Shown piece by piece: positions 45,007 through 54,374 of a DNA stretch of 64,000 nt (the stretch's first letter is position 1; each line of letters opens with the position of its first letter). Below the pieces are notes generated by a model. It saw nothing but the letters and a program-made list of their open reading frames with translations. It was not told the DNA's origin and did not search any database. The DNA is taken from NCBI GenBank assembly GCA_905215805.1, contig CAJMRL010000003.1, positions 1 through 64,000 on the forward strand. Reading direction: 5' to 3'. The stretch comes from an uncultured bacterium (lineage in GTDB: Bacteria > Bacillota > Clostridia > UBA1381). Both the position numbers and the translations under genes were made by a program.

Positions 45007-45497
45007 CGGCGCAAAATTATGCAAAGGCGCTCTATGAGCTCAAAATTCCGGTTGAATGCGTTGTTGAAAGCGCTGACATTATAAGGGAGAATCAACAGCT
45101 TTACAAGGTGCTTGTCAGTCCTGCCGTCAGTGCCGCTTCAAAAAAGGCGGTCATAAAAGAAATTTTCCCTATTGAAGCGCGGAACTTTTTATGTTTGTTA
45201 TGCGACAAGGCACATGTATCACTTATTTATGATATAGAGAGTGAATATATAAAATATACAGACGAAAAGAACGGGATAATAGAAGCCGTTTTGACATGTA
45301 TAACAGAGCCTGATAAGGAACAGACAGAAGGCATAAAGGCATTTTTACGCTCAAAATTCGGCGCTGAGGATGTAAAGCTTAAAATAAAACATGATAAGTC
45401 GCTTATGGGCGGCTTTGTAATAAACGCCTGCGGTATTGAGTTTGACCGTTCGGTAAAAGGACGTCTTGATTCGTTACGCAGCGCACTGCTCAATTAA
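45003..45497 (+). CDS. atpH: ATP synthase F1 subunit delta
   Basis: 164 residues. N-terminal helical bundle (AQNYAKALYELKIP) and the conserved C-terminal GGFVINACGIEFDRSVKGRL. It joins the b-stalk to the top of alpha3beta3. Translation is coupled to atpF. Slightly shorter than the usual 175-180 residues. Confidence 0.92.
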   Translation: MTAQNYAKALYELKIPVECVVESADIIRENQQLYKVLVSPAVSAASKKAVIKEIFPIEARNFLCLLCDKAHVSLIYDIESEYIKYTDEKNGIIEAVLTCITEPDKEQTEGIKAFLRSKFGAEDVKLKIKHDKSLMGGFVINACGIEFDRSVKGRLDSLRSALLN

Positions 45498-45540
45498 GAA
45501 TTTCTTGATTGAATAAGCGCATTAAATCGGAGGTGAGATT

Positions 45541-47046
45541 TTGAGTTCAGTAAGCTCAGAACAGGTTGTCGCTATTTTGAAAAAGGAGATACGCGACTAT
45601 GATATTATAACGAATGACAGCGAAACCGGCTCCGTTATTTATGTGGGCGACGGTATCGCAACGGTATATGGAATAGACCATGCCATGTACGGAGAAATAG
45701 TTGTATTTGAAGACGGCACAAAGGGCATGGTTCAGGATATAAGAAGTGATGAAATAGGCTGTATTCTTTTTGGTAAGGATACAGGGATTCACGAGGGTAC
45801 AAAGGTAAAGAGAACGCATAAGAGCGCCGGAGTTCCGGTCGGTGAAGCATTTTTGGGAAGAGTAGTAAACGCTCTTGGCGAGCCGATAGACGGTGCGGGA
45901 GAAATAAAGGCGGATGATTATTTGCCGGTAGAAAGAGAAGCTCCCGGTATTATAGACCGTAAATCGGTAAATGAGCCTATGGAAACAGGTATACTTGCCA
46001 TAGATTCAATGTTCCCGATAGGCAGAGGCCAGAGAGAGCTTATAGTGGGCGACAGACAGACCGGTAAGACCTCTATAGCGGTCGATACCATTATAAACCA
46101 GAGAGGCAAGGATGTTATATGCGTTTATGTAGCGATAGGTCAGAAGGCGTCCACGGTTGCAAAGCTTGTAAATACGCTTAAGAAATTTAATGCCATGGAT
46201 TATACTATAGTTCTTGCTTCTACAGCGAGCGAGGCTGCTCCTTTGCAGTATATAGCTCCGTATTCGGGAACATCGATGGCGGAATATTTCATGCATAAGG
46301 GCAAGGATGTACTTATAGTATATGATGATCTTTCAAAGCACGCTGTTGCATACAGAGCGCTGTCGCTGCTTTTGGAGCGTTCGCCGGGCCGTGAGGCATA
46401 TCCGGGCGACGTATTCTATCTGCATTCGCGTCTTTTGGAGAGATCAAGTAAGCTCAGCGATGAATTGGGCGGCGGCTCGATTACAGCTTTGCCGATAATC
46501 GAAACGCAGGCCGGAGACGTTTCCGCATATATCCCGACAAATGTAATTTCGATTACTGACGGACAGATATTCCTTGAGAGCGATCTTTTCTTCTCGGGTA
46601 TGCGTCCGGCGGTAAATGTCGGACTTTCGGTATCGCGTGTCGGCGGTGCGGCACAGACAAAGGCTATGAAAAAAGCATCGGGTTCTATTCGTATAGATCT
46701 TGCACAGTACCGTGAAATGGAGATATTTACTCAGTTCTCGTCGGATCTTGACGATAATACAAGAGCTCAGCTTACATATGGAAAGAGTCTTATGGAGCTT
46801 TTAAAGCAGCCTCTTTGTCATCCGCTTTCTATGGCTCATCAGGTAATAACGCTTTGCTTGGCTACATCTAAATTCTTTGTAAAGACAGAACCGGCAAAGA
46901 TAAAGGAGTATCAGGGAGAGGTTTTGAACTTCTTTGATACATCATATCCGGAAATTATCAAGGAGCTTGAAGAAAAGAAGGTCCTTACGGACGAGCTTAA
47001 GGAAAAGATAATGGATGCGGCTGAGAAGTTCGTAAGCGGCAGGTGA
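45541..47046 (+). CDS. atpA: ATP synthase F1 subunit alpha
   Basis: 501 residues from a TTG directly after GGAGGTGAGAT; no ATG fits. Walker A GDRQTGKT (170-177), the alpha signature PAVNVGLSVSRVGGAAQ near 355-371, and a complete C-terminal domain. Alpha is the non-catalytic nucleotide-binding partner in the hexamer. Confidence 0.96.
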   Translation: MSSVSSEQVVAILKKEIRDYDIITNDSETGSVIYVGDGIATVYGIDHAMYGEIVVFEDGTKGMVQDIRSDEIGCILFGKDTGIHEGTKVKRTHKSAGVPVGEAFLGRVVNALGEPIDGAGEIKADDYLPVEREAPGIIDRKSVNEPMETGILAIDSMFPIGRGQRELIVGDRQTGKTSIAVDTIINQRGKDVICVYVAIGQKASTVAKLVNTLKKFNAMDYTIVLASTASEAAPLQYIAPYSGTSMAEYFMHKGKDVLIVYDDLSKHAVAYRALSLLLERSPGREAYPGDVFYLHSRLLERSSKLSDELGGGSITALPIIETQAGDVSAYIPTNVISITDGQIFLESDLFFSGMRPAVNVGLSVSRVGGAAQTKAMKKASGSIRIDLAQYREMEIFTQFSSDLDDNTRAQLTYGKSLMELLKQPLCHPLSMAHQVITLCLATSKFFVKTEPAKIKEYQGEVLNFFDTSYPEIIKELEEKKVLTDELKEKIMDAAEKFVSGR

Positions 47047-47050
47047 TATT

Positions 47051-47944
47051 ATGGCGGGTACGAGAGATATACAGGCGCGCATAAACAGCATAAAGGATAC
47101 GATGAAGATCACGAATGCAATGTATCTGATCTCATCGAACAAGCTGCGCAAGGCAAAGGCAAGGCTTGAAAAAACAGAGCCGTATTTCTTTACGCTTCAG
47201 GCTACTGTTGCTCATATAATGAAGCACTTTCCTGAGGTAAACAATCCGTTTTTTGACCTTAGAAAATCGATACCTATAGAAAAGAGAAAGAGCGGATTTC
47301 TTGCCGTAACGGCGGATAAGGGACTTGCGGGCGCGTATAACCATAATATTATAAAGCTTACAACGGAAATGCTCACGGCGAATAAAGGAGAAAGCAAGCT
47401 CTATGTTGTCGGTCAGGTGGGTATGCATTATTTTGAGAAAAAGGGCTATGAAATTGACGAGACATTTCACTATACAGCTCAGGACCCGTCAATGAACAGA
47501 GCAAGAAATATCTCAGAGCAGCTTATTGAAAAATATTTGAGCGGAGAGCTTGACGAGATATATATTCTTTATACGAGAATGGTAAATGCAAATGAGGCTG
47601 AGCCGGAAATTATAAGGCTTTTGCCGATAAATCCAAAGGATTATACTCGTCATACGCCTAAGTATGATATACATATAAAGGATATGCCAATGATCCCATC
47701 GCCGGATGCCATGGTAAAGAGTATCGTGCCGATATGTGTTTCGGGCTTGATTTACGGTGCATTGGTCGAATCGTTTTGCTCGGAGCAGAACATGAGAGTT
47801 TCGGCAATGCAGAATGCTACGGACAGCGCGAAATCCATGCTGCATGATTTGTCGATAGAATATAACAGAATGCGTCAGGCAGCTATAACTCAGGAGATTA
47901 CAGAGATTTCCTCGGGAGCGAAGGCGCAGAAGAAAAAGGGCTGA
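47051..47944 (+). CDS. atpG: ATP synthase F1 subunit gamma
   Basis: 297 residues. Long N- and C-terminal helices forming the rotor (TRDIQARINSIKDTMKITNA; the end MLHDLSIEYNRMRQAAITQE, then ITEI) around a Rossmann-like middle (TADKGLAGAYNHNI). It turns inside alpha3beta3 and couples proton flow to catalysis. It starts 4 nt after atpA. Confidence 0.95.
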   Translation: MAGTRDIQARINSIKDTMKITNAMYLISSNKLRKAKARLEKTEPYFFTLQATVAHIMKHFPEVNNPFFDLRKSIPIEKRKSGFLAVTADKGLAGAYNHNIIKLTTEMLTANKGESKLYVVGQVGMHYFEKKGYEIDETFHYTAQDPSMNRARNISEQLIEKYLSGELDEIYILYTRMVNANEAEPEIIRLLPINPKDYTRHTPKYDIHIKDMPMIPSPDAMVKSIVPICVSGLIYGALVESFCSEQNMRVSAMQNATDSAKSMLHDLSIEYNRMRQAAITQEITEISSGAKAQKKKG

Positions 47945-47991
47945 TATAGGCCGAATATAGGGTAAAATTCTTTACAGAAAGGATTTTAGAC

Positions 47992-49377
47992 ATGAGTAAA
48001 GGTAAAATTGTACAGGTCATGGGACCTGTTATAGATGTGGAATTTCCGGACGGACAGCTTCCGGCTATAAAGGATGCCTTGGAGGTTGTATGTGACGGAA
48101 AGCGCCGCGTTATGGAAACAGCGCAGCATATGGGAAACAATATAGTTCGCTGTATTATGCTTGCGTCAAGCGAGGGCTTGTCGCGTGATATGGAGGTCAC
48201 AGCACAGGGACACGGTATAAGCGTTCCGGTCGGTGAAAAGACCTTGGGCAGATTGTTTAATGTTTTGGGTGATACCATTGACGGCGGAGAATCGCTTGAA
48301 AATGAGGAGCACTGGGAGATACACCGCGATCCTCCCTCTTTTGAGGAACAGAGTCCGGTAGTAGAGGTGCTTGAAACGGGAATTAAGGTCATAGACCTTC
48401 TCGCGCCTTATGCAAAGGGCGGCAAGATAGGCTTGTTCGGAGGCGCGGGAGTCGGAAAGACGGTGCTTATCCAGGAGCTTATAACAAATATCGCAACGGA
48501 GCATGGCGGATATTCGATATTTACAGGTGTCGGAGAGCGTTCGAGAGAGGGTAACGACCTTTGGACCGAAATGAGAGAGTCGGGCGTTCTTAAAAAGACA
48601 GCGCTTGTATTCGGACAGATGAACGAGCCGCCGGGCGCACGTATGAGAGTTCCCGAAACGGGACTTACAATGGCGGAGTATTTTCGTGATGTTGAGCATC
48701 AGAATGTGCTTTTATTTATAGATAATATCTTCCGTTTCACACAGGCAGGCTCGGAGGTTTCGGCACTGCTCGGACGTATGCCGTCGGCTGTTGGTTATCA
48801 GCCCACGCTTGCGACTGAGATGGGTGAGCTTCAGGAGAGAATCGCTTCTACAAAGAACGGTTCTGTAACCTCTGTTCAGGCTGTATATGTTCCGGCGGAC
48901 GACCTTACGGACCCGGCTCCGGCCACGACATTTGCGCATCTTGATGCACAGACGGTTCTTTCAAGAAAGATTGTTGAGCAGGGTATTTATCCTGCCGTTG
49001 ATCCGCTGGAGTCAAGCTCGCGTATACTTGAGGCGGACATTGTGGGCGAGGAGCATTACAATGTTGCAAGACGCGTGCAGGAGATTTTACAGAAATATAA
49101 GGAGCTTCAGGATATTATCGCCATACTCGGTATGGAGGAGCTTTCGGATGAGGATAAGGTTACGGTATTCCGTGCAAGAAAGATACAGAAATTCCTTTCT
49201 CAGCCGTTCTTCGTTGCCGAAACCTTTACAGGTATACCGGGAAAATATGTTCCGCTTAAGGAAACGATACGCGGCTTTAAGATGATATGCGACGGTGAAA
49301 TGGACGATTATCCGGAAAACGCTTTCTTTAATGTCGGTACGATTGACGATGTTATAGAAAAGGCAAAGACGATGTAA
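47992..49377 (+). CDS. atpD: ATP synthase F1 subunit beta
   Basis: 461 residues with GAAAGGA upstream. Walker A GGAGVGKT (150-157), VGERSREGNDL with the catalytic Glu, Walker B LLFIDNIFRF, and the DELSEED-like region EELSDEDK. It is the catalytic subunit where ADP and phosphate are joined. Confidence 0.97.
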   Translation: MSKGKIVQVMGPVIDVEFPDGQLPAIKDALEVVCDGKRRVMETAQHMGNNIVRCIMLASSEGLSRDMEVTAQGHGISVPVGEKTLGRLFNVLGDTIDGGESLENEEHWEIHRDPPSFEEQSPVVEVLETGIKVIDLLAPYAKGGKIGLFGGAGVGKTVLIQELITNIATEHGGYSIFTGVGERSREGNDLWTEMRESGVLKKTALVFGQMNEPPGARMRVPETGLTMAEYFRDVEHQNVLLFIDNIFRFTQAGSEVSALLGRMPSAVGYQPTLATEMGELQERIASTKNGSVTSVQAVYVPADDLTDPAPATTFAHLDAQTVLSRKIVEQGIYPAVDPLESSSRILEADIVGEEHYNVARRVQEILQKYKELQDIIAILGMEELSDEDKVTVFRARKIQKFLSQPFFVAETFTGIPGKYVPLKETIRGFKMICDGEMDDYPENAFFNVGTIDDVIEKAKTM

Positions 49378-49387
49378 GAGGTGGAGT

Positions 49388-49807
49388 ATGGATACTTTCA
49401 ACCTTAAGGTGGTAGCCAGCGATAAGATCTTCTATGACGGAGAATGCGTATATTTGATGGTCCCGGCTCCGGACGGTATGAAGGGTATAATGGCTCATCA
49501 TGAGCGTGTAGCGATTGCGATAACGATGGGTGAGCTTACTATAAAGACTCCTGACGGAGAGGAAATCGTGGGAGTAGTCGGAAACGGGATAGCTCAGGTA
49601 AGAGCGAGCAATCAGGTTACGGTGCTTGTGGATACGATTGAGAAACCCGAAGAGATAGATGAGATTCGCGCCAGAGAGGCAAAGGAACGCGCCGAGGAAA
49701 GACTGCGCCAGAAGCAGAGCAGACAGGAGTATTATCATACTCAGGCGGCGCTCTCCAGAGCGATGTACAGATTAAAGGCTACACAGAATTATAAGAGAAA
49801 CAGATAA
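49388..49807 (+). CDS. atpC: ATP synthase F1 subunit epsilon
   Basis: 139 residues, GAGGTGG upstream. N-terminal beta-sandwich (FNLKVVASDKIFYDGECVYL; GMKGIMAHHERV) and a two-helix C-terminal tail (EEIDEIRAREAKERAEERL) that can inhibit ATP hydrolysis. It ends the operon; a structured region and a terminator follow. Confidence 0.93.
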   Translation: MDTFNLKVVASDKIFYDGECVYLMVPAPDGMKGIMAHHERVAIAITMGELTIKTPDGEEIVGVVGNGIAQVRASNQVTVLVDTIEKPEEIDEIRAREAKERAEERLRQKQSRQEYYHTQAALSRAMYRLKATQNYKRNR

Positions 49808-49835
49808 AACGGGGCTGTCGCTTTTAGCGCAGAGC

Positions 49836-49922
49836 GTTTAAAGGCTGTAAAAGCCTTTAAACTACGAACAGAACTCACCTCTCGATGTACACAAAGTACA
49901 CCTTCGGGTGAGTTCTGTCCGT
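49836..49922 (+). other. Strong hairpins in the atp operon 3' region
   Basis: Two consecutive stems: a perfect 11-bp stem (49836-49846 with 49852-49862), and a 16-bp stem with one mismatch (49864-49879 with 49907-49922) whose loop contains GTACACAAAGTAC. A small third stem follows near 49962. None has a T-run, so they are not simple terminators. They could protect the mRNA, form a structured RNA, or be a dispersed palindromic repeat. Confidence 0.6.
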
Positions 49923-49992
49923 TCTGCATCTAAAATCGAGCACCCCCCACCCGGAAGCTCTATGAGCTTCTTAATGTGACAATATTCCTTTT

Positions 49993-50018
49993 GGACGGCA
50001 ATGCCGTCCTTTTTATTT
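49993..50018 (+). terminator. Terminator of the ATP synthase operon
   Basis: 7-bp GC-rich stem (GGACGGC, complement GCCGTCC) with a 3-nt loop and a T-rich tail (TTTTTATTTT), overlapping the 3' end of the convergent aldolase-family gene. Confidence 0.8.
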
Positions 50019-51305
50019 TGCGAGGTGGAACGCATCCTCTATTTCTTCTATTTCCTGATCGTTTATCGCAACGACCTCTCCCAGATCCTTTGCGGCGATA
50101 ATCGCTCTCGCGCTGTATTCGGCAACCTCAAGGCGGTCGAATGCGTTTAGCAGGCTGTCGCCTGTTACGATTACGCAGTCATTTTTGATAATAGCAATAG
50201 GAGTGTTAGCCTTGAATACCGAGGCGGTCTCCTTTGGCTTTAAGTAATTAGCGCCAAACTCAAGCTTCGGAATAGTGCGCATAAGTATATAGCTTTCCGG
50301 GATCGTTCTCGAGTCAAGCGGCTCATTTGTTACCGCAAATGACATAAGGCACGGTGGATGAGCTATTATAATAGAATTTACATGCGGCTGCTGAGCGTAG
50401 ATTTCGCGGTGTAGCTCAACACTTCTTGACGGTATTTTTCCAAGCTCCTTATAGCCGCCCTTGATTTTTACGATATCCTCCGGCTCCAAGTAATTGCGGT
50501 CGCAGCCGGATGGTGTTATAATAAAGGTATCATCATCGAGACGCTGTGAGAAAGTTCCCTGAGTAGAGTTGAAAAGCTGCTGGTTATAAGCACGCTTTAT
50601 AAGCTTGCACATTTCGCGTCTTGCCGCTTTTTCCTCGCTGGATATGCGGTTTGATACGAACTCGTCCATTGAAACATAGTTACGTGATTTGTACCAGTCT
50701 ATCTGCTCCGGTGTGAGCGGATTGGGCGTACCGATATTGTTTGCGTCAATTTCGAGTCTTGCGCTGAAATCGAGCGTTTCAAATGATTTAAACGCCTCAA
50801 ACATAGATTTTGCGCCTATAACAACACCGTGATTTTCAAGTATTACAGTGTTGAAGCCTTTTTCAAATTCCTCAGATATCTTGTCGCCCAGATCCTGACT
50901 GCCCGGAAGACCGTATTTCGCCATGCCTATTTCTCCGCATGAGAACTTAACGTTCGGGATAAGGCTTGTATCCGGAAGGCGGCGTACTATTGAAAAGGCT
51001 ACAAGTGCCGGCGGATGAGCGTGAAGTACGGCCTTTAAGTCCGGACGAGTCTTGTAGATGTGCTGGTGAAACGGATATTCACTCGAAGGCTTATGAGTGC
51101 CGATAATTGTTCCGTCCGGTTTTATGCAGACCATATCCTCACGGCGCAGGCTGCCCTTGTCTATCGAGCCGGGCGTGATCCATATATCTCCGTTATCGTC
51201 GAGTATGGACAAGTTTCCTCCCGATGTTGTCGTCATTCCGTGACCATATATACGTTCCATGAACATAACAAGCTGGTCAGCCGGATGTAACATGTCTAAA
51301 TTCAT
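50013..51305 (-). CDS. Tandem class II aldolase/adducin-domain protein
   Basis: 430 residues made of two class II aldolase domains; most family members have one (about 210-220). First domain (1-205) has the expected residues: GNLS, SSEYPFHQHIY with E76, HAHPP with H95 and H97, and ENHGV with H159 for the zinc and catalysis. Second domain (about 225-420) keeps E297 and H316 but has Ile for the first zinc His (IIAHPP) and Asp for the third (KNDCV), so it is probably non-catalytic. Such enzymes cleave or epimerise sugar phosphates such as fuculose- or ribulose-phosphate; the substrate is unknown. It has its own promoter. Confidence 0.85.
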   Translation of the reverse strand: MNLDMLHPADQLVMFMERIYGHGMTTTSGGNLSILDDNGDIWITPGSIDKGSLRREDMVCIKPDGTIIGTHKPSSEYPFHQHIYKTRPDLKAVLHAHPPALVAFSIVRRLPDTSLIPNVKFSCGEIGMAKYGLPGSQDLGDKISEEFEKGFNTVILENHGVVIGAKSMFEAFKSFETLDFSARLEIDANNIGTPNPLTPEQIDWYKSRNYVSMDEFVSNRISSEEKAARREMCKLIKRAYNQQLFNSTQGTFSQRLDDDTFIITPSGCDRNYLEPEDIVKIKGGYKELGKIPSRSVELHREIYAQQPHVNSIIIAHPPCLMSFAVTNEPLDSRTIPESYILMRTIPKLEFGANYLKPKETASVFKANTPIAIIKNDCVIVTGDSLLNAFDRLEVAEYSARAIIAAKDLGEVVAINDQEIEEIEDAFHLAK

Positions 51306-51343
51306 TTTCTCTCCCTCTCTTTTTGTATAAATATTATAATTAT

Positions 51344-51372
51344 ATTGTATACCTTTTAAAGCGGTTTGTCAA
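51344..51372 (-). promoter_or_regulatory. Sigma-A promoter of the aldolase-family gene
   Basis: On the minus strand TTGACA (51372-51367), a 17-nt spacer and TACAAT (51349-51344), 39 nt before the ATG at 51305. Confidence 0.75.
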
Positions 51373-51407
51373 TATTTATGAAGAAAAATTTTCCTTATAA
51401 ACAAAGG

Positions 51408-53090
51408 TTATTCTATACTCATCGTATTGTGCATCGGAGCTGTACAGCCGGTAAGAGTGGTCACCTCTATTTTTATATCGCATTCGGAATTCGGCTTTAC
51501 GTCAAAGGAAAGCGTGTCGCTGTATTCAGCGGCTTTAAGACGCTCCTTAGGGTCGCTTGTGGAAGCCGGATCCTCGGCGGGGTCATCATCAAAATTTTTC
51601 ATATAATAGCTTCCGCCGTCATCATAAATAATGTTTCCGTCAGAGTCGGTTTGTGAAAAACGGTATACCTGTCCCGCAATGGATTTCATGTCAAATTTAA
51701 ATTTGCGTGCAATAGTACCCTCATTTTTCAGGTGTATCACATATCTGTTCGTTACGCCGAAATTTCCGAGATTGCAGGCGGTAAGCCTGTAGAAATCATC
51801 TGTTGAGATCTCGCTTCCGGTCGGATAGTCAAGGGAGCTCATCTCGCTGTTGGGGACAAAGTCTGCCCCGGTTTTTACGCCGTATTCTTCTATAAGCTTC
51901 TTATCCGCACCGCTGTATGTATCCGCATAGGTTTTTGTATGCAGAGGGTCAAAGCGCCATATATTATCCTTCTCCGGTACGTTTTCGCCGTAAAGTCCGA
52001 GCTTTGTGTCATCACGGTATTCAAGTATCATCAAATCCGACTGAGCTGCTATAGGATCTTCTTCACGCCATATATTTACGTTTGTGGCAAATGTTCCGTC
52101 GGGTATCGTATAGCCGTCGGGTACGCGCATATTCCTGACTGTTACGGGAACAGGACCCGCCGGAGTTGAATCTGTGATAGTATAGTCAAATTCCGCAGTC
52201 ACAATCGGCGCATTTTTTGCTATTCCCTTATACTGCGGCTCGTTGTCAAACGGACCTTTTTTGAGTGTATAGAAATTTGCCTTTGCCGTATCCTTGTTCT
52301 GATATGCCAGGGTATCGAACGTAACTGTTCCCGATATGACCTCGAACTGCATCATCATCCACATCGGTTCATTATAACCGCCGTATCTGAAATGGTTTAT
52401 ATCCTCATCGGTTATGCGTTTTTCAATATCGCTCAGAAACAGCGGTGTTCCGTTTGTCAGCGAGGTCTGCTTGTCAAGGCTTGTAAACAGTCCGGTTTTG
52501 GGCTGACGGCTTTCTCCGCGTATGATCGCCGGACAGTCCTGATTTATACATGTTCCGTTTTCAGTCATACATGTGCAGGCGTCGCCGCATGTACAGTTGA
52601 ATGTGCGCATAAACATAGGCATTTGTACAGGTGTATTGGTGTAATCCGCCCAAGCCTGATTCCAGTCCCAGTTTTTATCTATTCCCAAATTGAGTATCTT
52701 AAAGCTGCCGTCAGAGCTTGTCGAGAATGCCGCGTCGTAATATAAATCGGCTTGAAGATCCACCGAATAGCCTCGGTGGTGATAGCTGAAAACGGTGTAG
52801 ATACCGGGGGTCAGATCCTCAAAATGCGCTATTGATGACGGAACAGCCCCGTCTGCAAGAAACCTGTCGTTTAGATGCTCCGGATTATCGTCAAACAGAT
52901 AATACATGGGTTTTCCGTCCTCGCTGTGAGTTTGTGCGCTGAAGCGTATTTCGGGAGCGGACGGGTCGTAATTGACAGTATTCTCAGATTTGACGTCCGG
53001 CGCTGCCGGGGTATTTACGGTTTGCGTTCCGCATGAGCAGAGTACAGCCGCTGAAAGAGCGGCAGCTATGTATTGAAATATTTTTTTCAT
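51408..53090 (-). CDS. Lipoprotein of unknown function with a Cys cluster
   Basis: 560 residues. N-terminal lipoprotein signal (basic start, hydrophobic core, AVLCSC with C20 as the probable lipid-bearing residue), then a low-complexity stretch and a mostly beta extracellular body. Residues 166-186 contain six Cys (C166, C168, C172, C174, C181, C186) in FNCTCGDACTC and GTCINQDC, a density that suggests metal binding or disulfides. I do not recognise the family. The C-terminal part (NEGTIARKFKFDMKSIAGQV) looks like a copper-amine or beta-sandwich strand pattern but I make no claim. Single gene with its own promoter. Confidence 0.75.
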   Translation of the reverse strand: MKKIFQYIAAALSAAVLCSCGTQTVNTPAAPDVKSENTVNYDPSAPEIRFSAQTHSEDGKPMYYLFDDNPEHLNDRFLADGAVPSSIAHFEDLTPGIYTVFSYHHRGYSVDLQADLYYDAAFSTSSDGSFKILNLGIDKNWDWNQAWADYTNTPVQMPMFMRTFNCTCGDACTCMTENGTCINQDCPAIIRGESRQPKTGLFTSLDKQTSLTNGTPLFLSDIEKRITDEDINHFRYGGYNEPMWMMMQFEVISGTVTFDTLAYQNKDTAKANFYTLKKGPFDNEPQYKGIAKNAPIVTAEFDYTITDSTPAGPVPVTVRNMRVPDGYTIPDGTFATNVNIWREEDPIAAQSDLMILEYRDDTKLGLYGENVPEKDNIWRFDPLHTKTYADTYSGADKKLIEEYGVKTGADFVPNSEMSSLDYPTGSEISTDDFYRLTACNLGNFGVTNRYVIHLKNEGTIARKFKFDMKSIAGQVYRFSQTDSDGNIIYDDGGSYYMKNFDDDPAEDPASTSDPKERLKAAEYSDTLSFDVKPNSECDIKIEVTTLTGCTAPMHNTMSIE

Positions 53091-53120
53091 GAGTTTTCTC
53101 CTTGGAAGCTATTTGCTAAT

Positions 53121-53149
53121 ATTATATCATGTATATTATGAAATTACAA
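53121..53149 (-). promoter_or_regulatory. Sigma-A promoter of the lipoprotein gene
   Basis: On the minus strand TTGTAA (53149-53144), a 17-nt spacer and TATAAT (53126-53121), 31 nt before the ATG. Confidence 0.65.
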
Positions 53150-53272
53150 TACGTTTATACGTAATAATCAGTATGAATATGTTGTCACCGGATTTTTTGA
53201 TGCGGCATATTGTATAATAGCATACATATCATAAAGTCCCCTATGCTTGTCAGGGGAATGGAGGTGAGATTT

Positions 53273-53713
53273 ATGGAAAAAATATTCAACGCTTTCAGCA
53301 TAGCTGCAGGATTGGCGGGAGGCTGGGCGGCATATCTGTTCGGAAGCTTTGATTTTATGCTTAAGCTCCTGATTGTTCTGATGGCGCTGGATTATATAAC
53401 CGGAATTATAAAAAGCGTTTATAATAAAAAACTTTCAAGCAAGATAGGTTCAAGGGGTATTTTAAAGAAGATAAGTACTCTTATAGTGATAGCAGTGGCT
53501 AATATGGTTCAGTCTGCTGTAGGACAGAATGTTGGTATACGCGATTTGGTCATTATGTTTTACGCCGCCAATGAGGGGATATCCATATTGGAAAATGTGG
53601 CGGCGGTGTCGGATATAGTTCCCGATAAGCTCAAAAATCTTCTTTTGCAGCTTCGGGGAGAAAATAAAGGGGATACGGACGATAAAAATGACGGCGATAA
53701 AAAGAATAAATAA
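53273..53713 (+). CDS. Holin-like protein (phage_holin_4 type)
   Basis: 146 residues from the ATG at 53273, with GGAGGTGAG six nt upstream; an in-frame ATG further back (53210) has no such signal. Three hydrophobic segments (about 8-25, 30-50, 70-90), the MALDYITGIIKSVYNKKLSSK turn typical of toxin-secretion/phage-lysis holins, and a charged Asp/Lys tail. No endolysin, portal or capsid gene is near, so this is probably a domesticated holin used for lysis or protein release, and not a prophage. Confidence 0.85.
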   Translation: MEKIFNAFSIAAGLAGGWAAYLFGSFDFMLKLLIVLMALDYITGIIKSVYNKKLSSKIGSRGILKKISTLIVIAVANMVQSAVGQNVGIRDLVIMFYAANEGISILENVAAVSDIVPDKLKNLLLQLRGENKGDTDDKNDGDKKNK

Positions 53714-53841
53714 GCAGTGCCGGAGGGAAAATAAAATGTTTGAAGGGGAAGAAAATTCATAATATTTATGTTGAATTTGCGCAGGTTTTGTGGTAGAATA
53801 GAGTAAGCTGTAATAATGAAGTCATAGAGGTGGTTTTTGTT

Positions 53842-54372
53842 ATGTGGCATTTTTGGGGTCACTTTTCTACTATAACACGGCACAGGCATATGGTCATACG
53901 CCATTGTGCGCGCGCGGGGATCTTTTGGCAGGGACTCAGGCATGATCTGTCGAAATATTCTCCGGTAGAATTTCTTGAGGGAGCAAGGTTTTATCAGGGA
54001 GATAAGAGCCCTACGGTTGCGGAAAGACTCGCATACGGCTATTCAAAGGCTTGGCTTCACCATAAGGGCAGAAACCGTCATCATTTTGAATACTGGACGG
54101 ATTATTCAAATAAGACACGAAAACAGGAGCCGGTCAAGATGCCGCTCAAATATGTTAAGGAGATGTTTTGCGACAGGGTTGCGGCGGGAAAAATATATTT
54201 GGGTAAAAACTATACGAACTCGAATCCGATCGACTACTATATGAAAGGAGCCGCGAAAGAGGCTATGCACCCGGAGACCGCGGCTCTGCTTGAGAGCTGG
54301 CTTATAATGCTGCGTGATGAAGGCGAGGACAAAACATTCAGACATATCCGCAGTATAAGAGGTGAGTATTGA
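53842..54372 (+). CDS. DUF5662 family protein
   Basis: 176 residues from the ATG at 53842 (AGAGGTGG upstream). Rich in His and aromatic residues: HRHMVIRHCARAG, GLRHDLSKYSPVEFLEGARF, and AWLHHKGRNRHHFEYW. These are the conserved features of DUF5662. The HD and HH pairs suggest a metal site, but no function is established. It overlaps or abuts the cardiolipin synthase gene, so both may be co-expressed. Confidence 0.8.
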   Translation: MWHFWGHFSTITRHRHMVIRHCARAGIFWQGLRHDLSKYSPVEFLEGARFYQGDKSPTVAERLAYGYSKAWLHHKGRNRHHFEYWTDYSNKTRKQEPVKMPLKYVKEMFCDRVAAGKIYLGKNYTNSNPIDYYMKGAAKEAMHPETAALLESWLIMLRDEGEDKTFRHIRSIRGEY

Positions 54373-54374
54373 TA

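Noticed and set aside
49836..49922. Intrinsic terminators directly after atpC
   Set aside because: The stems are strong but are not followed by T-runs; the terminator with a T-tail is at 49993.
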